Part shown: piece by piece, positions 1 through 5,053 of the stretch | Numbering within the stretch: position 1 is the first letter of the stretch | Layout: each line of letters opens with the position of its first letter | Translations under genes and position numbers: made by a program | From: CAYHIN01 sp964356705 | GTDB taxonomy: Bacteria > Patescibacteriota > Microgenomatia > CAZETR01 > Amesbacteraceae | DNA: 12,027 nucleotides | Reading direction: 5' to 3' | Assembly: GCA_964356705.1 (NCBI GenBank) | Contig: CAYHIN010000024.1 | Coordinates: forward strand, 1-12,027 | The notes under the pieces: model-generated | Databases searched by the model: none | Told to the model about the DNA's origin: nothing | Seen by the model: only the letters and a program-made list of their open reading frames with translations

Positions 1-1
1 T

Positions 2-706
2 CCAGATTCCCGCCAGATCATGGCCCAGGCCTCCGCTTCAGCTTATCTAATAGACGTCAATTCTTCCCAAACCCAAAATGTATCTCTAAATCCCACCGAG
101 GTCTTGACCGGCTGGCAGACACGTCTGGATACCAAACAGGAGCAACTTCTCACCACCCTTCCCATTCCTCTCCAGGAGGTGTTGGCCACCTCCGCCGCCT
201 CAATTGTCTGGTCCCCGTCAGAGACCAAGATCATCTATACCGCCACCGCTTCCGCCTCCATTCCCGCTCCTCTCAAAAGACCATTGTTAGGTTCAAATGA
301 CCAACCCGAGCAACGGCTCCTCATCCCAGGTCACGTCTATGTCTATGATCTAGAAGAAGATCGCAATTTCTTTGTGGGATCCACCGCTGTCCCCACTCCC
401 TCTCCCAAACCAAAAACTAAAGCTACTGTCATCCTGAGCAACGCGAAGGATCCAGTCAACGCCGGCTGGTCCTGGTTCCCCACTTCATCCCATCTATACA
501 GAGTCGACGGCACTCTGGTCACAGTCAAAGAATATGACAACCAAAACGAGACTATCATCTACTCAGGCCCGCTCGAAGGCGGCTTTGCGGCTCCTTACTC
601 ATCAGGAAGACAGCTTTTGATCTTGGCCAACCTGTCTCTTACTCCCAACCCCTCACAGACCCCCGCCGAAAACGGTCCCCAACTCCACGCCGTGAGCTTG
701 AAATAG
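2..706 (+). CDS. C-terminal part of a probable PEGA / beta-propeller surface protein (5' partial)
   Basis: The frame is open from the first bases of the window to a TAG at 704-706, so the start lies upstream and the ATG at 20 is probably internal. About 234 residues are visible. Segments such as WSPSETKIIYTA and WSWFPTSSHLYRV resemble TolB/WD40-like propeller blades (W-S/F-P-S-x-x-I/L). Proline/threonine-rich linkers (TPSPKPK, TPNPSQTP) separate the blocks. Architectures of this kind, with N-terminal PEGA repeats and a propeller C-terminus, are common in Microgenomates exported proteins; the N-terminal part, where a signal or membrane anchor and PEGA repeats would be, is not visible. Residues VILSNAKDP come from one arm of a dispersed hairpin repeat at 428-453, in a linker between blades, which is an odd acquisition. 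The propeller reading is a family resemblance by eye. No catalytic residues are recognisable and the role is unknown. Confidence 0.65.
   Translation, partial: PDSRQIMAQASASAYLIDVNSSQTQNVSLNPTEVLTGWQTRLDTKQEQLLTTLPIPLQEVLATSAASIVWSPSETKIIYTATASASIPAPLKRPLLGSNDQPEQRLLIPGHVYVYDLEEDRNFFVGSTAVPTPSPKPKTKATVILSNAKDPVNAGWSWFPTSSHLYRVDGTLVTVKEYDNQNETIIYSGPLEGGFAAPYSSGRQLLILANLSLTPNPSQTPAENGPQLHAVSLK
428..453 (+). repeat. Single arm of a dispersed GTCATYCTGAG-type hairpin repeat inside a coding frame
   Basis: The stretch starts GTCATCCTGAGC and ends CGAAGGATCC. It matches the left arm of the inverted repeat at 4988-5044 (GTCATTCTGAG...CGAAGAATCC) with a few differences and a 1-nt length change. Here it is translated as VILSNAKDP within the partial propeller protein. 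No second arm is visible nearby, so no hairpin of its own is expected. Confidence 0.7.
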
Positions 707-721
707 AACCCAACTGTACTA

Positions 722-919
722 CTAATCATCGTGCTTCTTATACACCACAGACTTACCCTCCATTTCTACTCTTTTCACATATTCCAAATACTCAAACGGC
801 GACAAACGCTCTTTCAGTAAAACAGCTGCCACAAACGAATGTGCTCGCGCCAAATCTAAAATATCATCCTGTTGCTCAGATGGAACCTTGGCCGAATTTC
901 TCTCCAATACCCTTCCCAT
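722..919 (-). CDS. Small hypothetical protein (65 aa)
   Basis: ATG at 919-917, TAG at 724-722. The predicted product is charged and looks mostly helical (DDILDLARAHSFVAAVLL, SPFEYLEYVKRVEM), with a basic/acidic end KKHDD. The frame is open for another 16 codons upstream of the ATG, to a TGA at 970-968, with plausible protein-like sequence (WTNSQRERAIRYID) but no ATG, GTG or TTG. The start is therefore uncertain and the gene could be a 5' remnant. No Shine-Dalgarno sequence is evident. It lies downstream of tRNA-Pro on the same strand and converges on the propeller gene, 15 bp away. I do not recognise a family. Amino-acid composition is the main argument that it is real. Confidence 0.45.
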   Translation of the reverse strand: MGRVLERNSAKVPSEQQDDILDLARAHSFVAAVLLKERLSPFEYLEYVKRVEMEGKSVVYKKHDD

Positions 920-1001
920 ATCTATATATCTTATGGCCCTCTCTCTCTGGCTATTTGTCCAGCCATATCACCAGAATCTAATTGACCATATTTTTTTATC
1001 A

Positions 1002-1076
1002 TGGTCGGGGTGGAGAGAATTGAACTCTCTGTTTCTGCGTCCCGAACGCAGCGTGATACCGATTCACCACACCCCG
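1002..1076 (-). tRNA. tRNA-Pro (anticodon CGG), CCA encoded
   Basis: A full cloverleaf can be folded by hand. The acceptor CGGGGTG (1076-1070) pairs with CACCCCG (1012-1006). The D arm is GTGA/TCAC with a GG-containing loop. The anticodon arm is CTGCG, loop TTCGGGA, CGCAG. The T arm is GAGAG, loop TTCAATT, CTCTC. The loop gives anticodon CGG, which reads CCG (proline), and the acceptor start CGGGG is typical of bacterial tRNA-Pro. The discriminator is A (1005), followed by an encoded CCA (1004-1002), unlike the tRNA-Arg in this window. Confidence 0.93.
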
Positions 1077-1087
1077 TAGCTTTGAAT

Positions 1088-1132
1088 TATATGACATGTA
1101 AGTCCTATATGTCTTATTTGGTAGTCCTATTC
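1088..1132. repeat. 9-bp tandem repeat block downstream of the four-helix gene
   Basis: On the plus strand, degenerate 9-mers follow one another: GACATGTAA (1093), GTCCTATAT (1102), GTCTTATTT (1111), then a GTCCTATTC out of phase at 1124. They fit a loose unit GNCNTATNN shared with blocks at 1273-1318 and 1661-1696. The block overlaps the stop codon of the four-helix-bundle gene. Confidence 0.6.
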
Positions 1133-1665
1133 TTATTCCTCGCGTTATACATCCTCTCCGTAAGTCCTCCATTCTCCAAAAACTCTTTCTCTATCTTTCT
1201 CAACTGCTGATCCAGTAGGTAGTTTGTCTGGTGTACTATACACAGTGCACAATTTGCAGCACTCTCCCCGGCTCCCATATATGCCATATATGTCATATAC
1301 GACTTATCGGTCATATAACCCAATTTTCTAATCTTCGCTACTTCCGGATGATACTTTCCCCATATAGCTATATGGCTTTGTCTCAAAAAATCTTCATAGT
1401 CTATGAGTAGCTCCTCAAAGCTCGCCCTAGCCACGCCAAGTAGTTTTATTTCCGTCTTTTTAGACGTTCCGGAAGCCATAGTTCCTTCCACTATATTCTG
1501 CTTTCCCGACCTAGCCGCCTGCTCCATTTGATCTCTAGTTCTAGACTTAGAATCTATGTATCTCAGCACAAATTCATGCGTATAGTCATGTACTACAGTA
1601 GCCATCTGATATGACATAAGTTTTCTGTATCCTCCATGCGGCAAGATAATCTGATTATCTGTCAT
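1114..1665 (-). CDS. Four helix bundle (suffix-domain) protein
   Basis: ATG at 1665-1663, TAA at 1116-1114, 183 aa. The sequence HGGYRKLMSYQMA, then SRTRDQMEQAARSGKQNIVE, GTMASGTSKKTEIKLL and ARASFEELLIDYEDFLRQ is the signature of the 'four helix bundle suffix domain' family, related to the proteins encoded by 23S rRNA intervening sequences. The family is common in CPR and Bacteroidota. Its molecular function is not established; structures of relatives are small oligomeric helical bundles, and no enzyme residues are expected. Residues 117-131 (YMTDKSYMTYMAYMG) are low-complexity and come from an in-frame run of 9-bp repeats at 1273-1318. The same repeats flank both ends of the gene. No clear Shine-Dalgarno sequence precedes the ATG. 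It stands alone between two tRNA genes on the same strand. Confidence 0.88.
   Translation of the reverse strand: MTDNQIILPHGGYRKLMSYQMATVVHDYTHEFVLRYIDSKSRTRDQMEQAARSGKQNIVEGTMASGTSKKTEIKLLGVARASFEELLIDYEDFLRQSHIAIWGKYHPEVAKIRKLGYMTDKSYMTYMAYMGAGESAANCALCIVHQTNYLLDQQLRKIEKEFLENGGLTERMYNARNKNRTTK
1273..1318. repeat. In-frame block of five 9-bp repeats inside the four-helix gene
   Basis: Read on the coding (minus) strand, consecutive 9-mers are TATATGACC, GATAAGTCG, TATATGACA, TATATGGCA and TATATGGGA (1317 down to 1273). Because the unit is a multiple of three, the frame is kept and gives the Y-M-T/A/G periodic peptide. Confidence 0.75.
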
Positions 1666-1696
1666 ATGCGTCCTATACGACCAATATGATACATTA
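1661..1696. repeat. 9-bp tandem repeat block at the start of the four-helix gene
   Basis: Plus-strand 9-mers in register are GTCATATGC (1661), GTCCTATAC (1670), GACCAATAT (1679) and GATACATTA (1688). They share the unit seen at 1088-1132 and 1273-1318. The block covers the start codon region and the upstream DNA of the four-helix-bundle gene. Confidence 0.6.
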
Positions 1697-1714
1697 TTCG
1701 CCAGAAAGCAGGTG

Positions 1715-1786
1715 TGACCTCGACAGGAATCGAACCTGTATCGAAGGTTTAGGAAACCTTTGCTCTGTCCATTGAGCTACGAGGTC
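1715..1786 (-). tRNA. tRNA-Arg (anticodon CCU), CCA not encoded
   Basis: The cloverleaf has acceptor GACCTCG (1786-1780) pairing with CGAGGTC (1722-1716). The D arm is GCTC/GAGC. The anticodon arm is AAGGT, loop TTCCTAA, ACCTT. The T arm is ACAGG, loop TTCGATT, CCTGT. Anticodon CCU reads AGG (arginine). The discriminator is A (1715) and the following bases are CAC rather than CCA, so CCA must be added by a nucleotidyltransferase. This isoacceptor would be charged by the ArgRS encoded at 5054-6802. Confidence 0.93.
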
Positions 1787-1795
1787 ATCAAAGCT

Positions 1796-1801
1796 ATTTT
1801 A
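1796..1801 (-). promoter_or_regulatory. Candidate -10 box for tRNA-Arg
   Basis: TAAAAT ends 9 nt before the mature tRNA 5' end. The 11-mer TAAAATAGCTT here recurs exactly in front of the NMP kinase gene (3688-3678), which supports a conserved -10 element. The -35 is weak (TTATAC at 17-nt spacing). Confidence 0.4.
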
Positions 1802-1819
1802 CCCCATTTGACAGAAGCG

Positions 1820-1825
1820 TATAAT
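1820..1825 (+). promoter_or_regulatory. Perfect TATAAT -10 box, 6 nt before the lipoprotein ATG (leaderless candidate)
   Basis: TATAAT is followed by CCCCCC (1826-1831) and then ATG at 1832. With the usual 6-7 nt from the -10 to the transcription start, the mRNA would begin at or next to the start codon and leave no room for a ribosome binding site. A TTGACA at 1808-1813 is too close to be its -35. Confidence 0.5.
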
Positions 1826-1831
1826 CCCCCC

Positions 1832-2305
1832 ATGCTCAGACAATTAACCCACACAGCCATAATTGCAGGATTTATATTAGCAGCCTGCCAACCACCGCAA
1901 TCTCATGCCAAAGAAACAGAACCACGAATACCCCATTATCCCTGCAATGGTTCGGTGTACCCCACAAACGGTGAAGGGGTCGTCCCAACCGAATTTACCA
2001 CCGACATGCCTACGGTTGACAATTATTGCCAATTCGTTGTCATTCATACAGATGCAGGCGATATCGTGTTGGCCATTGGCTCAGCCAACTACATGGTGTT
2101 TGCGAGAAATCCAGAGGGACAATTGGAAATCCTTACACTAAAGCCAAACGATCAGACTCCTGTCCTTCTCCCGTGTGGACCCGAAACCATAACAATTACA
2201 GATACCACGGGGGGTACATTACTCGTCACTATCGGACCAGAAGCCACACCAACAGCCATCCCTTTCGATACGCTACCTGACGGAAACACAACTCAAGACG
2301 GCTAA
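1832..2305 (+). CDS. Small secreted lipoprotein, function unknown
   Basis: The start at ATG 1832 is chosen because it yields a textbook lipoprotein signal: MLRQ, a hydrophobic run TAIIAGFI, then the lipobox L-A-A-C with the lipidated cysteine at residue 19. The longer open frame from 1760 would run through the tRNA-Arg gene. The product is 157 aa (TAA at 2303-2305). The mature part is Pro/Thr-rich and predicted to be mostly beta strands, with three further cysteines (CNGS, YCQF, LPCG) and an acidic, probably disordered tail (LPDGNTTQDG). I recognise no family. It should be exported by Sec, cleaved by LspA and anchored to the outer face of the membrane. It is transcribed divergently from tRNA-Arg, probably from the TATAAT at 1820. 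Confidence 0.75.
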   Translation: MLRQLTHTAIIAGFILAACQPPQSHAKETEPRIPHYPCNGSVYPTNGEGVVPTEFTTDMPTVDNYCQFVVIHTDAGDIVLAIGSANYMVFARNPEGQLEILTLKPNDQTPVLLPCGPETITITDTTGGTLLVTIGPEATPTAIPFDTLPDGNTTQDG

Positions 2306-2370
2306 CTAAACAAACTCTCCACCCACCGCGACGAAGTTACCAATTGTGGCAAACAAACTCTTTAGTGTTT

Positions 2371-2470
2371 NNNNNNNNNNNNNNNNNNNNNNNNNNNNNN
2401 NNNNNNNNNNNNNNNNNNNNNNNNNNNNNNNNNNNNNNNNNNNNNNNNNNNNNNNNNNNNNNNNNNNNNN
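2371..2470. other. Assembly gap (100 N)
   Basis: Exactly 100 undetermined bases, the conventional scaffold spacer for a gap of unknown length. The order and distance of the two sides (1-2370 and 2471-12027) depend on scaffolding evidence that I cannot see. Confidence 0.99.
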
Positions 2471-2477
2471 CGTCAAT

Positions 2478-2490
2478 GACCAAAATACTA
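2478..2490 (+). repeat. 13-bp direct repeat, copy 1 (GACCAAAATACTA)
   Basis: An identical copy lies at 2617-2629, 139 bp away, overlapping the stop codon of the NMP kinase gene. Copy 1 begins 8 bp after the N run. A partial relative, ACAAAATACTC, is at 2601-2611. Confidence 0.6.
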
Positions 2491-2616
2491 TATCGTACAC
2501 ATTTATTATCCAATACTCTTTACTTTATTTACTCACTTATTACAGGCCAATATGAAGCTAAATCCATGTTAAATAAACATCTTTGCACCGAAAAATATTT
2601 ACAAAATACTCATTCA

Positions 2617-2629
2617 GACCAAAATACTA
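2617..2629 (+). repeat. 13-bp direct repeat, copy 2 (GACCAAAATACTA)
   Basis: Exact second copy of the repeat at 2478-2490. Its last three bases form the TAG stop of the minus-strand NMP kinase gene. Confidence 0.6.
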
Positions 2630-3676
2630 CAAGATCTCTGCCAGCTGTTTTATGAGGGATACTGTGACCGGAGGAGCAAGCAAACTATGACAATCAGTTC
2701 CATTATCATCCTTGATTACCCACGGCTTCTCGGTCACATTCACTTTCTTTCCATCCCAACTCAATACAAACTCAGGCGTAATTTCATATTCGTCAAAATT
2801 AGCCTCAGCTTCAGCCACGGGGACATGATTACGAGCAAATATCTTAGGAACTCCGTGAAGAGCAAATACTTTCTTCAAAATCTCTTCGTCTTTCTCCAAT
2901 CTTCCTCTAATAGGCTCAATTCCCAACTCATCACCCTCTTTGGTCAGCATTCTGGCCTTATTACATTCAGGATTGTCGCACAATAAGTAGAACTTGCCAT
3001 CCTCATAATCTATATCCTTAGTTACCATAGTCATACTTCTAGAAGTTTTGCATTTGGGACAAACTACCCTCGATTTGATTCTCTCTTCTATCACTGACAA
3101 TGGAATGTCGATCATTACAAACATATCAGGATCGTCTCTCAAGTTAGTCAATTCTCTAAAAAAGAGTGAGTAAGACACTTGATCCAGATCGCGAGGCAGA
3201 CCGTCCAAAAAGATCGCCTTGCCTGAATATCTCTTTAGACGAACCTTCAATAAGGCTAAAATAAATTCAGTTGGTAGCAAACTCGTTGTATTTCTACCAT
3301 GCAGTCTATCTACCGCCTCATCAAAGCTGATATAGCCTCGATAATTCTTCTTCAACTCCGCATACTCATCAGTTTTTACAAACTCATCCCAACCTGAGTG
3401 AACTTCTCGAATAAGGTCTCCAACCCCAACAAAAGCTATCTTATCGCGTCCAAATATATCAGCTATCATTCCCGAATATGTACCCTTTCCTGATCCTTTT
3501 TTGCCCACCATATAAGCCATGAATGTCCCTGATTTCAAATACTGCTTAATTTTTTCAATTTCAGGACCAGCCTTTGCTTCAAAGTATTTAGCCCTACTAT
3601 CCCGGTCAGACAAATTGAACACCTCATCAAAACCAGGCTTTTTCGTACCAATTACCGGAAATTCCAATCCCTTCAT
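2627..3676 (-). CDS. Large adenylate-kinase-like nucleoside monophosphate kinase
   Basis: ATG at 3676-3674, TAG at 2629-2627, 349 aa. Members of this family move phosphate from ATP to a nucleoside monophosphate (AMP in adenylate kinase) in the cytosol. Visible features, in order: a P-loop GKKGSGKG at 58-65; the NMP-binding-type motif DGLPRD at 158-163 (DGFPR in adenylate kinase); conserved R203 before the LID; a zinc-finger LID with C206-x2-C209 and C233-x4-C238. Canonical adenylate kinase is about 190-215 aa. This one carries about 50 extra residues at the N-terminus and about 90 after the core, both unassigned. Long NMP kinases of this type occur in CPR genomes, so the AMP specificity and the symbol adk are not asserted. 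It follows the M16 gene by 24 bp on the same strand and may also have its own promoter (TAAAAT at 3688-3683). Confidence 0.85.
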   Translation of the reverse strand: MKGLEFPVIGTKKPGFDEVFNLSDRDSRAKYFEAKAGPEIEKIKQYLKSGTFMAYMVGKKGSGKGTYSGMIADIFGRDKIAFVGVGDLIREVHSGWDEFVKTDEYAELKKNYRGYISFDEAVDRLHGRNTTSLLPTEFILALLKVRLKRYSGKAIFLDGLPRDLDQVSYSLFFRELTNLRDDPDMFVMIDIPLSVIEERIKSRVVCPKCKTSRSMTMVTKDIDYEDGKFYLLCDNPECNKARMLTKEGDELGIEPIRGRLEKDEEILKKVFALHGVPKIFARNHVPVAEAEANFDEYEITPEFVLSWDGKKVNVTEKPWVIKDDNGTDCHSLLAPPVTVSLIKQLAEIL

Positions 3677-3682
3677 GAAGCT

Positions 3683-3688
3683 ATTTTA
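3683..3688 (-). promoter_or_regulatory. Candidate -10 box (TAAAAT) 6 nt before the NMP kinase ATG
   Basis: TAAAAT, then AGCTTC, then ATG: the same spacing as the TATAAT before the lipoprotein gene, and the same TAAAATAGCTT string as upstream of tRNA-Arg. An alternative reading uses TATAGT (3692-3687) with TTGCTA 16 nt upstream as -35, which would leave a leader of only a few nt. No Shine-Dalgarno sequence is present. Confidence 0.4.
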
Positions 3689-3700
3689 CTATAAAATTAC

Positions 3701-4981
3701 TCAGACTTGTAGCAACTTGTGGAGTTCTTCCTTTCGACCCGGCTCCAAAGGTCCTACCACAGCCAGGTTTAGTTTCTGAGTCACAAAGATACTTTGTGCA
3801 ACATTTTGTATCTCTTCGGCGGTTACTGCCATCAATTTATCTATCACCTGCTGGTAGGACAGGATCTCCTCCGGTCTCTCCAGAGCTTGTCTGGCAAAAT
3901 ATTCCATCTGATTGATTGGGTTTTCAGATGAAAACAAAAACGGCCCTCTCAGCTTCTCTTTCGAGGCCAAAAGTTCTGCTTCTGTTAGCTTCACTTCTTT
4001 GAGTCTAGTCATCTCAACAAGGATCGCCTTGACCGCCTCATCCAGCTTCGATAGCGCCACTCCCGCGTACACCGACCACACTCCCGTATCCTTCATCTTC
4101 TGTTCCGCAGCCCGCACCGCGTAGCACAACCCTCTCTTCTCTCGCAGCTCCACAAATAGTCGTGAAGACAGTCCTTCCCCCAAGTACGAGGTCAGGATCG
4201 CCAGAGCAAATCGCCTCGGATCATCCAATGTCAGTCCACGGACTGCCAGCTCAATGTGGGCTTGGTTTGACAGATCTTTATTAAATATCGTCACCTCAGA
4301 CTGTGTCTGAGTATCTCTATACATATCAAAGCCTGTCTTATTCGCTTCGGGCAGATCTCCAAACCAACTTATGATTTGCTGCTTAGTCCCCTCTATATCT
4401 ATCTTGCCAGCCAGGACCACCAAAGCGTTACCTGATAAGTAGTGTTTGGCGTGATAGTCCACAAAATCCTGTCTCGTCACGGCCTTTATCACCTCAGGTT
4501 TACCCAAGATCGTCCGCTCCAAAGTATTGCCTGCAAACATCAGCCTAAACAGCTCCTCACCCACTATTACTTCTGGTTTATCTGCACTCCTATTTATCTC
4601 TTCCAGGATTGTTCCTCGTTCTATTTCTAGATCAGCCTCAGGAAACGTGGGGTACAAAGCCAGTTCCTTGACTACTTCCAGTCCCTCTTTCCATCTGTTA
4701 GCCGGTATCTTGCACCAGTAGGCAGTGGCATCCACATCGGTCCAAGCATTTTGGATCGCCCCTAGTCCTTCCAGATAGCTAGTGTCAGAGTGGGTAGGAA
4801 ATTTGGCCGTGCCCTTAAACACCATGTGTTCCAAAAAGTGACTTATGCCATTTATATTCTCGGTCTCATACCGAGCTCCTACTCCCATGTACACACCCAC
4901 AGCCACACTTTCGACGCCTGCCATAGGCACCAGCATCACTCTCACTCCATTTGGCAGTCTATAAAAATCAAAACTACTCAT
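3701..4981 (-). CDS. M16 family zinc metallopeptidase (pitrilysin / processing-peptidase type)
   Basis: Start ATG at 4981-4979, TGA at 3703-3701, 426 aa. The inverse-zincin motif HFLEH is at residues 48-52 (H48 and H52 zinc ligands, E51 general base), with the distal acidic stretch ERGTILEEI supplying the third ligand. N-terminal strands NGVRVMLVP and the glycine-rich GVGARYE are typical. The C-terminal half includes the substrate-channel type sequence SSRLFVELREKRGLCYAV. The length fits a single M16 unit of two homologous domains, which usually acts as a homodimer or with a partner. An in-frame ATG 48 bp upstream (5029) was rejected because the added residues (including GFFVATQNDK) are translated from a dispersed hairpin repeat, whereas MSSFDFYRLPNG aligns with usual family starts. 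It follows argS by 72 bp and precedes the NMP kinase by 24 bp on the same strand. The substrate is unknown. Confidence 0.93.
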   Translation of the reverse strand: MSSFDFYRLPNGVRVMLVPMAGVESVAVGVYMGVGARYETENINGISHFLEHMVFKGTAKFPTHSDTSYLEGLGAIQNAWTDVDATAYWCKIPANRWKEGLEVVKELALYPTFPEADLEIERGTILEEINRSADKPEVIVGEELFRLMFAGNTLERTILGKPEVIKAVTRQDFVDYHAKHYLSGNALVVLAGKIDIEGTKQQIISWFGDLPEANKTGFDMYRDTQTQSEVTIFNKDLSNQAHIELAVRGLTLDDPRRFALAILTSYLGEGLSSRLFVELREKRGLCYAVRAAEQKMKDTGVWSVYAGVALSKLDEAVKAILVEMTRLKEVKLTEAELLASKEKLRGPFLFSSENPINQMEYFARQALERPEEILSYQQVIDKLMAVTAEEIQNVAQSIFVTQKLNLAVVGPLEPGRKEELHKLLQV

Positions 4982-4987
4982 AAATTT

Positions 4988-5044
4988 GTCATTCTGAGTC
5001 GCAACGAAGAATCCAGCTAGATCCTTCACTTCGTTCAGGATGAC
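4988..5044. repeat. Dispersed REP-like inverted repeat (hairpin) between argS and the M16 gene
   Basis: The left arm 4988-5014 begins GTCATTCTGAGTCGC and ends CGAAGAATCC. The right arm 5021-5044 is, as its complement, GTCATCCTGAACGAAG followed by TGAAGGAT. The arms are imperfectly complementary around a 6-nt centre and would form a long imperfect hairpin in DNA or RNA. Repeats of this GTCATYCTGAG type are widespread, multicopy, non-coding elements in many bacterial genomes. Here it fills almost the whole argS-M16 spacer and could stabilise or attenuate the message. A single arm also occurs at 428-453. Confidence 0.8.
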
Positions 5045-5053
5045 ACGATGTTA

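Larger units (their letters stand above)
2306..2626. other. Non-coding, AT-rich stretch between convergent genes, including the assembly gap
   Basis: The lipoprotein gene and the NMP kinase gene converge here. 2471-2626 is A/T-rich with no credible open frame, RNA gene or GC-rich terminator hairpin. The only inverted repeat noted is ATGTT/AACAT (2566-2580), which is too weak to call. True content is unknown because sequence is missing at 2371-2470. Confidence 0.6.

Noticed and set aside
888..1210. Plus-strand open frames of 63 and 69 codons
   Set aside because: They run across the minus-strand tRNA-Pro gene and the 9-bp repeats; the sequences are low-complexity and not protein-like.
1088..1696. 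CRISPR-like array because of repeated short units
   Set aside because: The units are 9 bp, degenerate and tandem, with no unique spacers and no cas genes; one block is coding.
1808..1813. TTGACA as a -35 box for the lipoprotein gene
   Set aside because: It lies only 6 nt from the TATAAT at 1820-1825, and no -10 occurs 16-18 nt downstream of it.
1760..1831. Longer start for the lipoprotein gene at 1760
   Set aside because: It would translate the complement of tRNA-Arg and bury the clear signal peptide with its L-A-A-C lipobox; ATG 1832 fits much better.
2306..2655. Open frames passing through the N run
   Set aside because: They exist only because the 100 undetermined bases contain no stops; the flanking residues are not protein-like.
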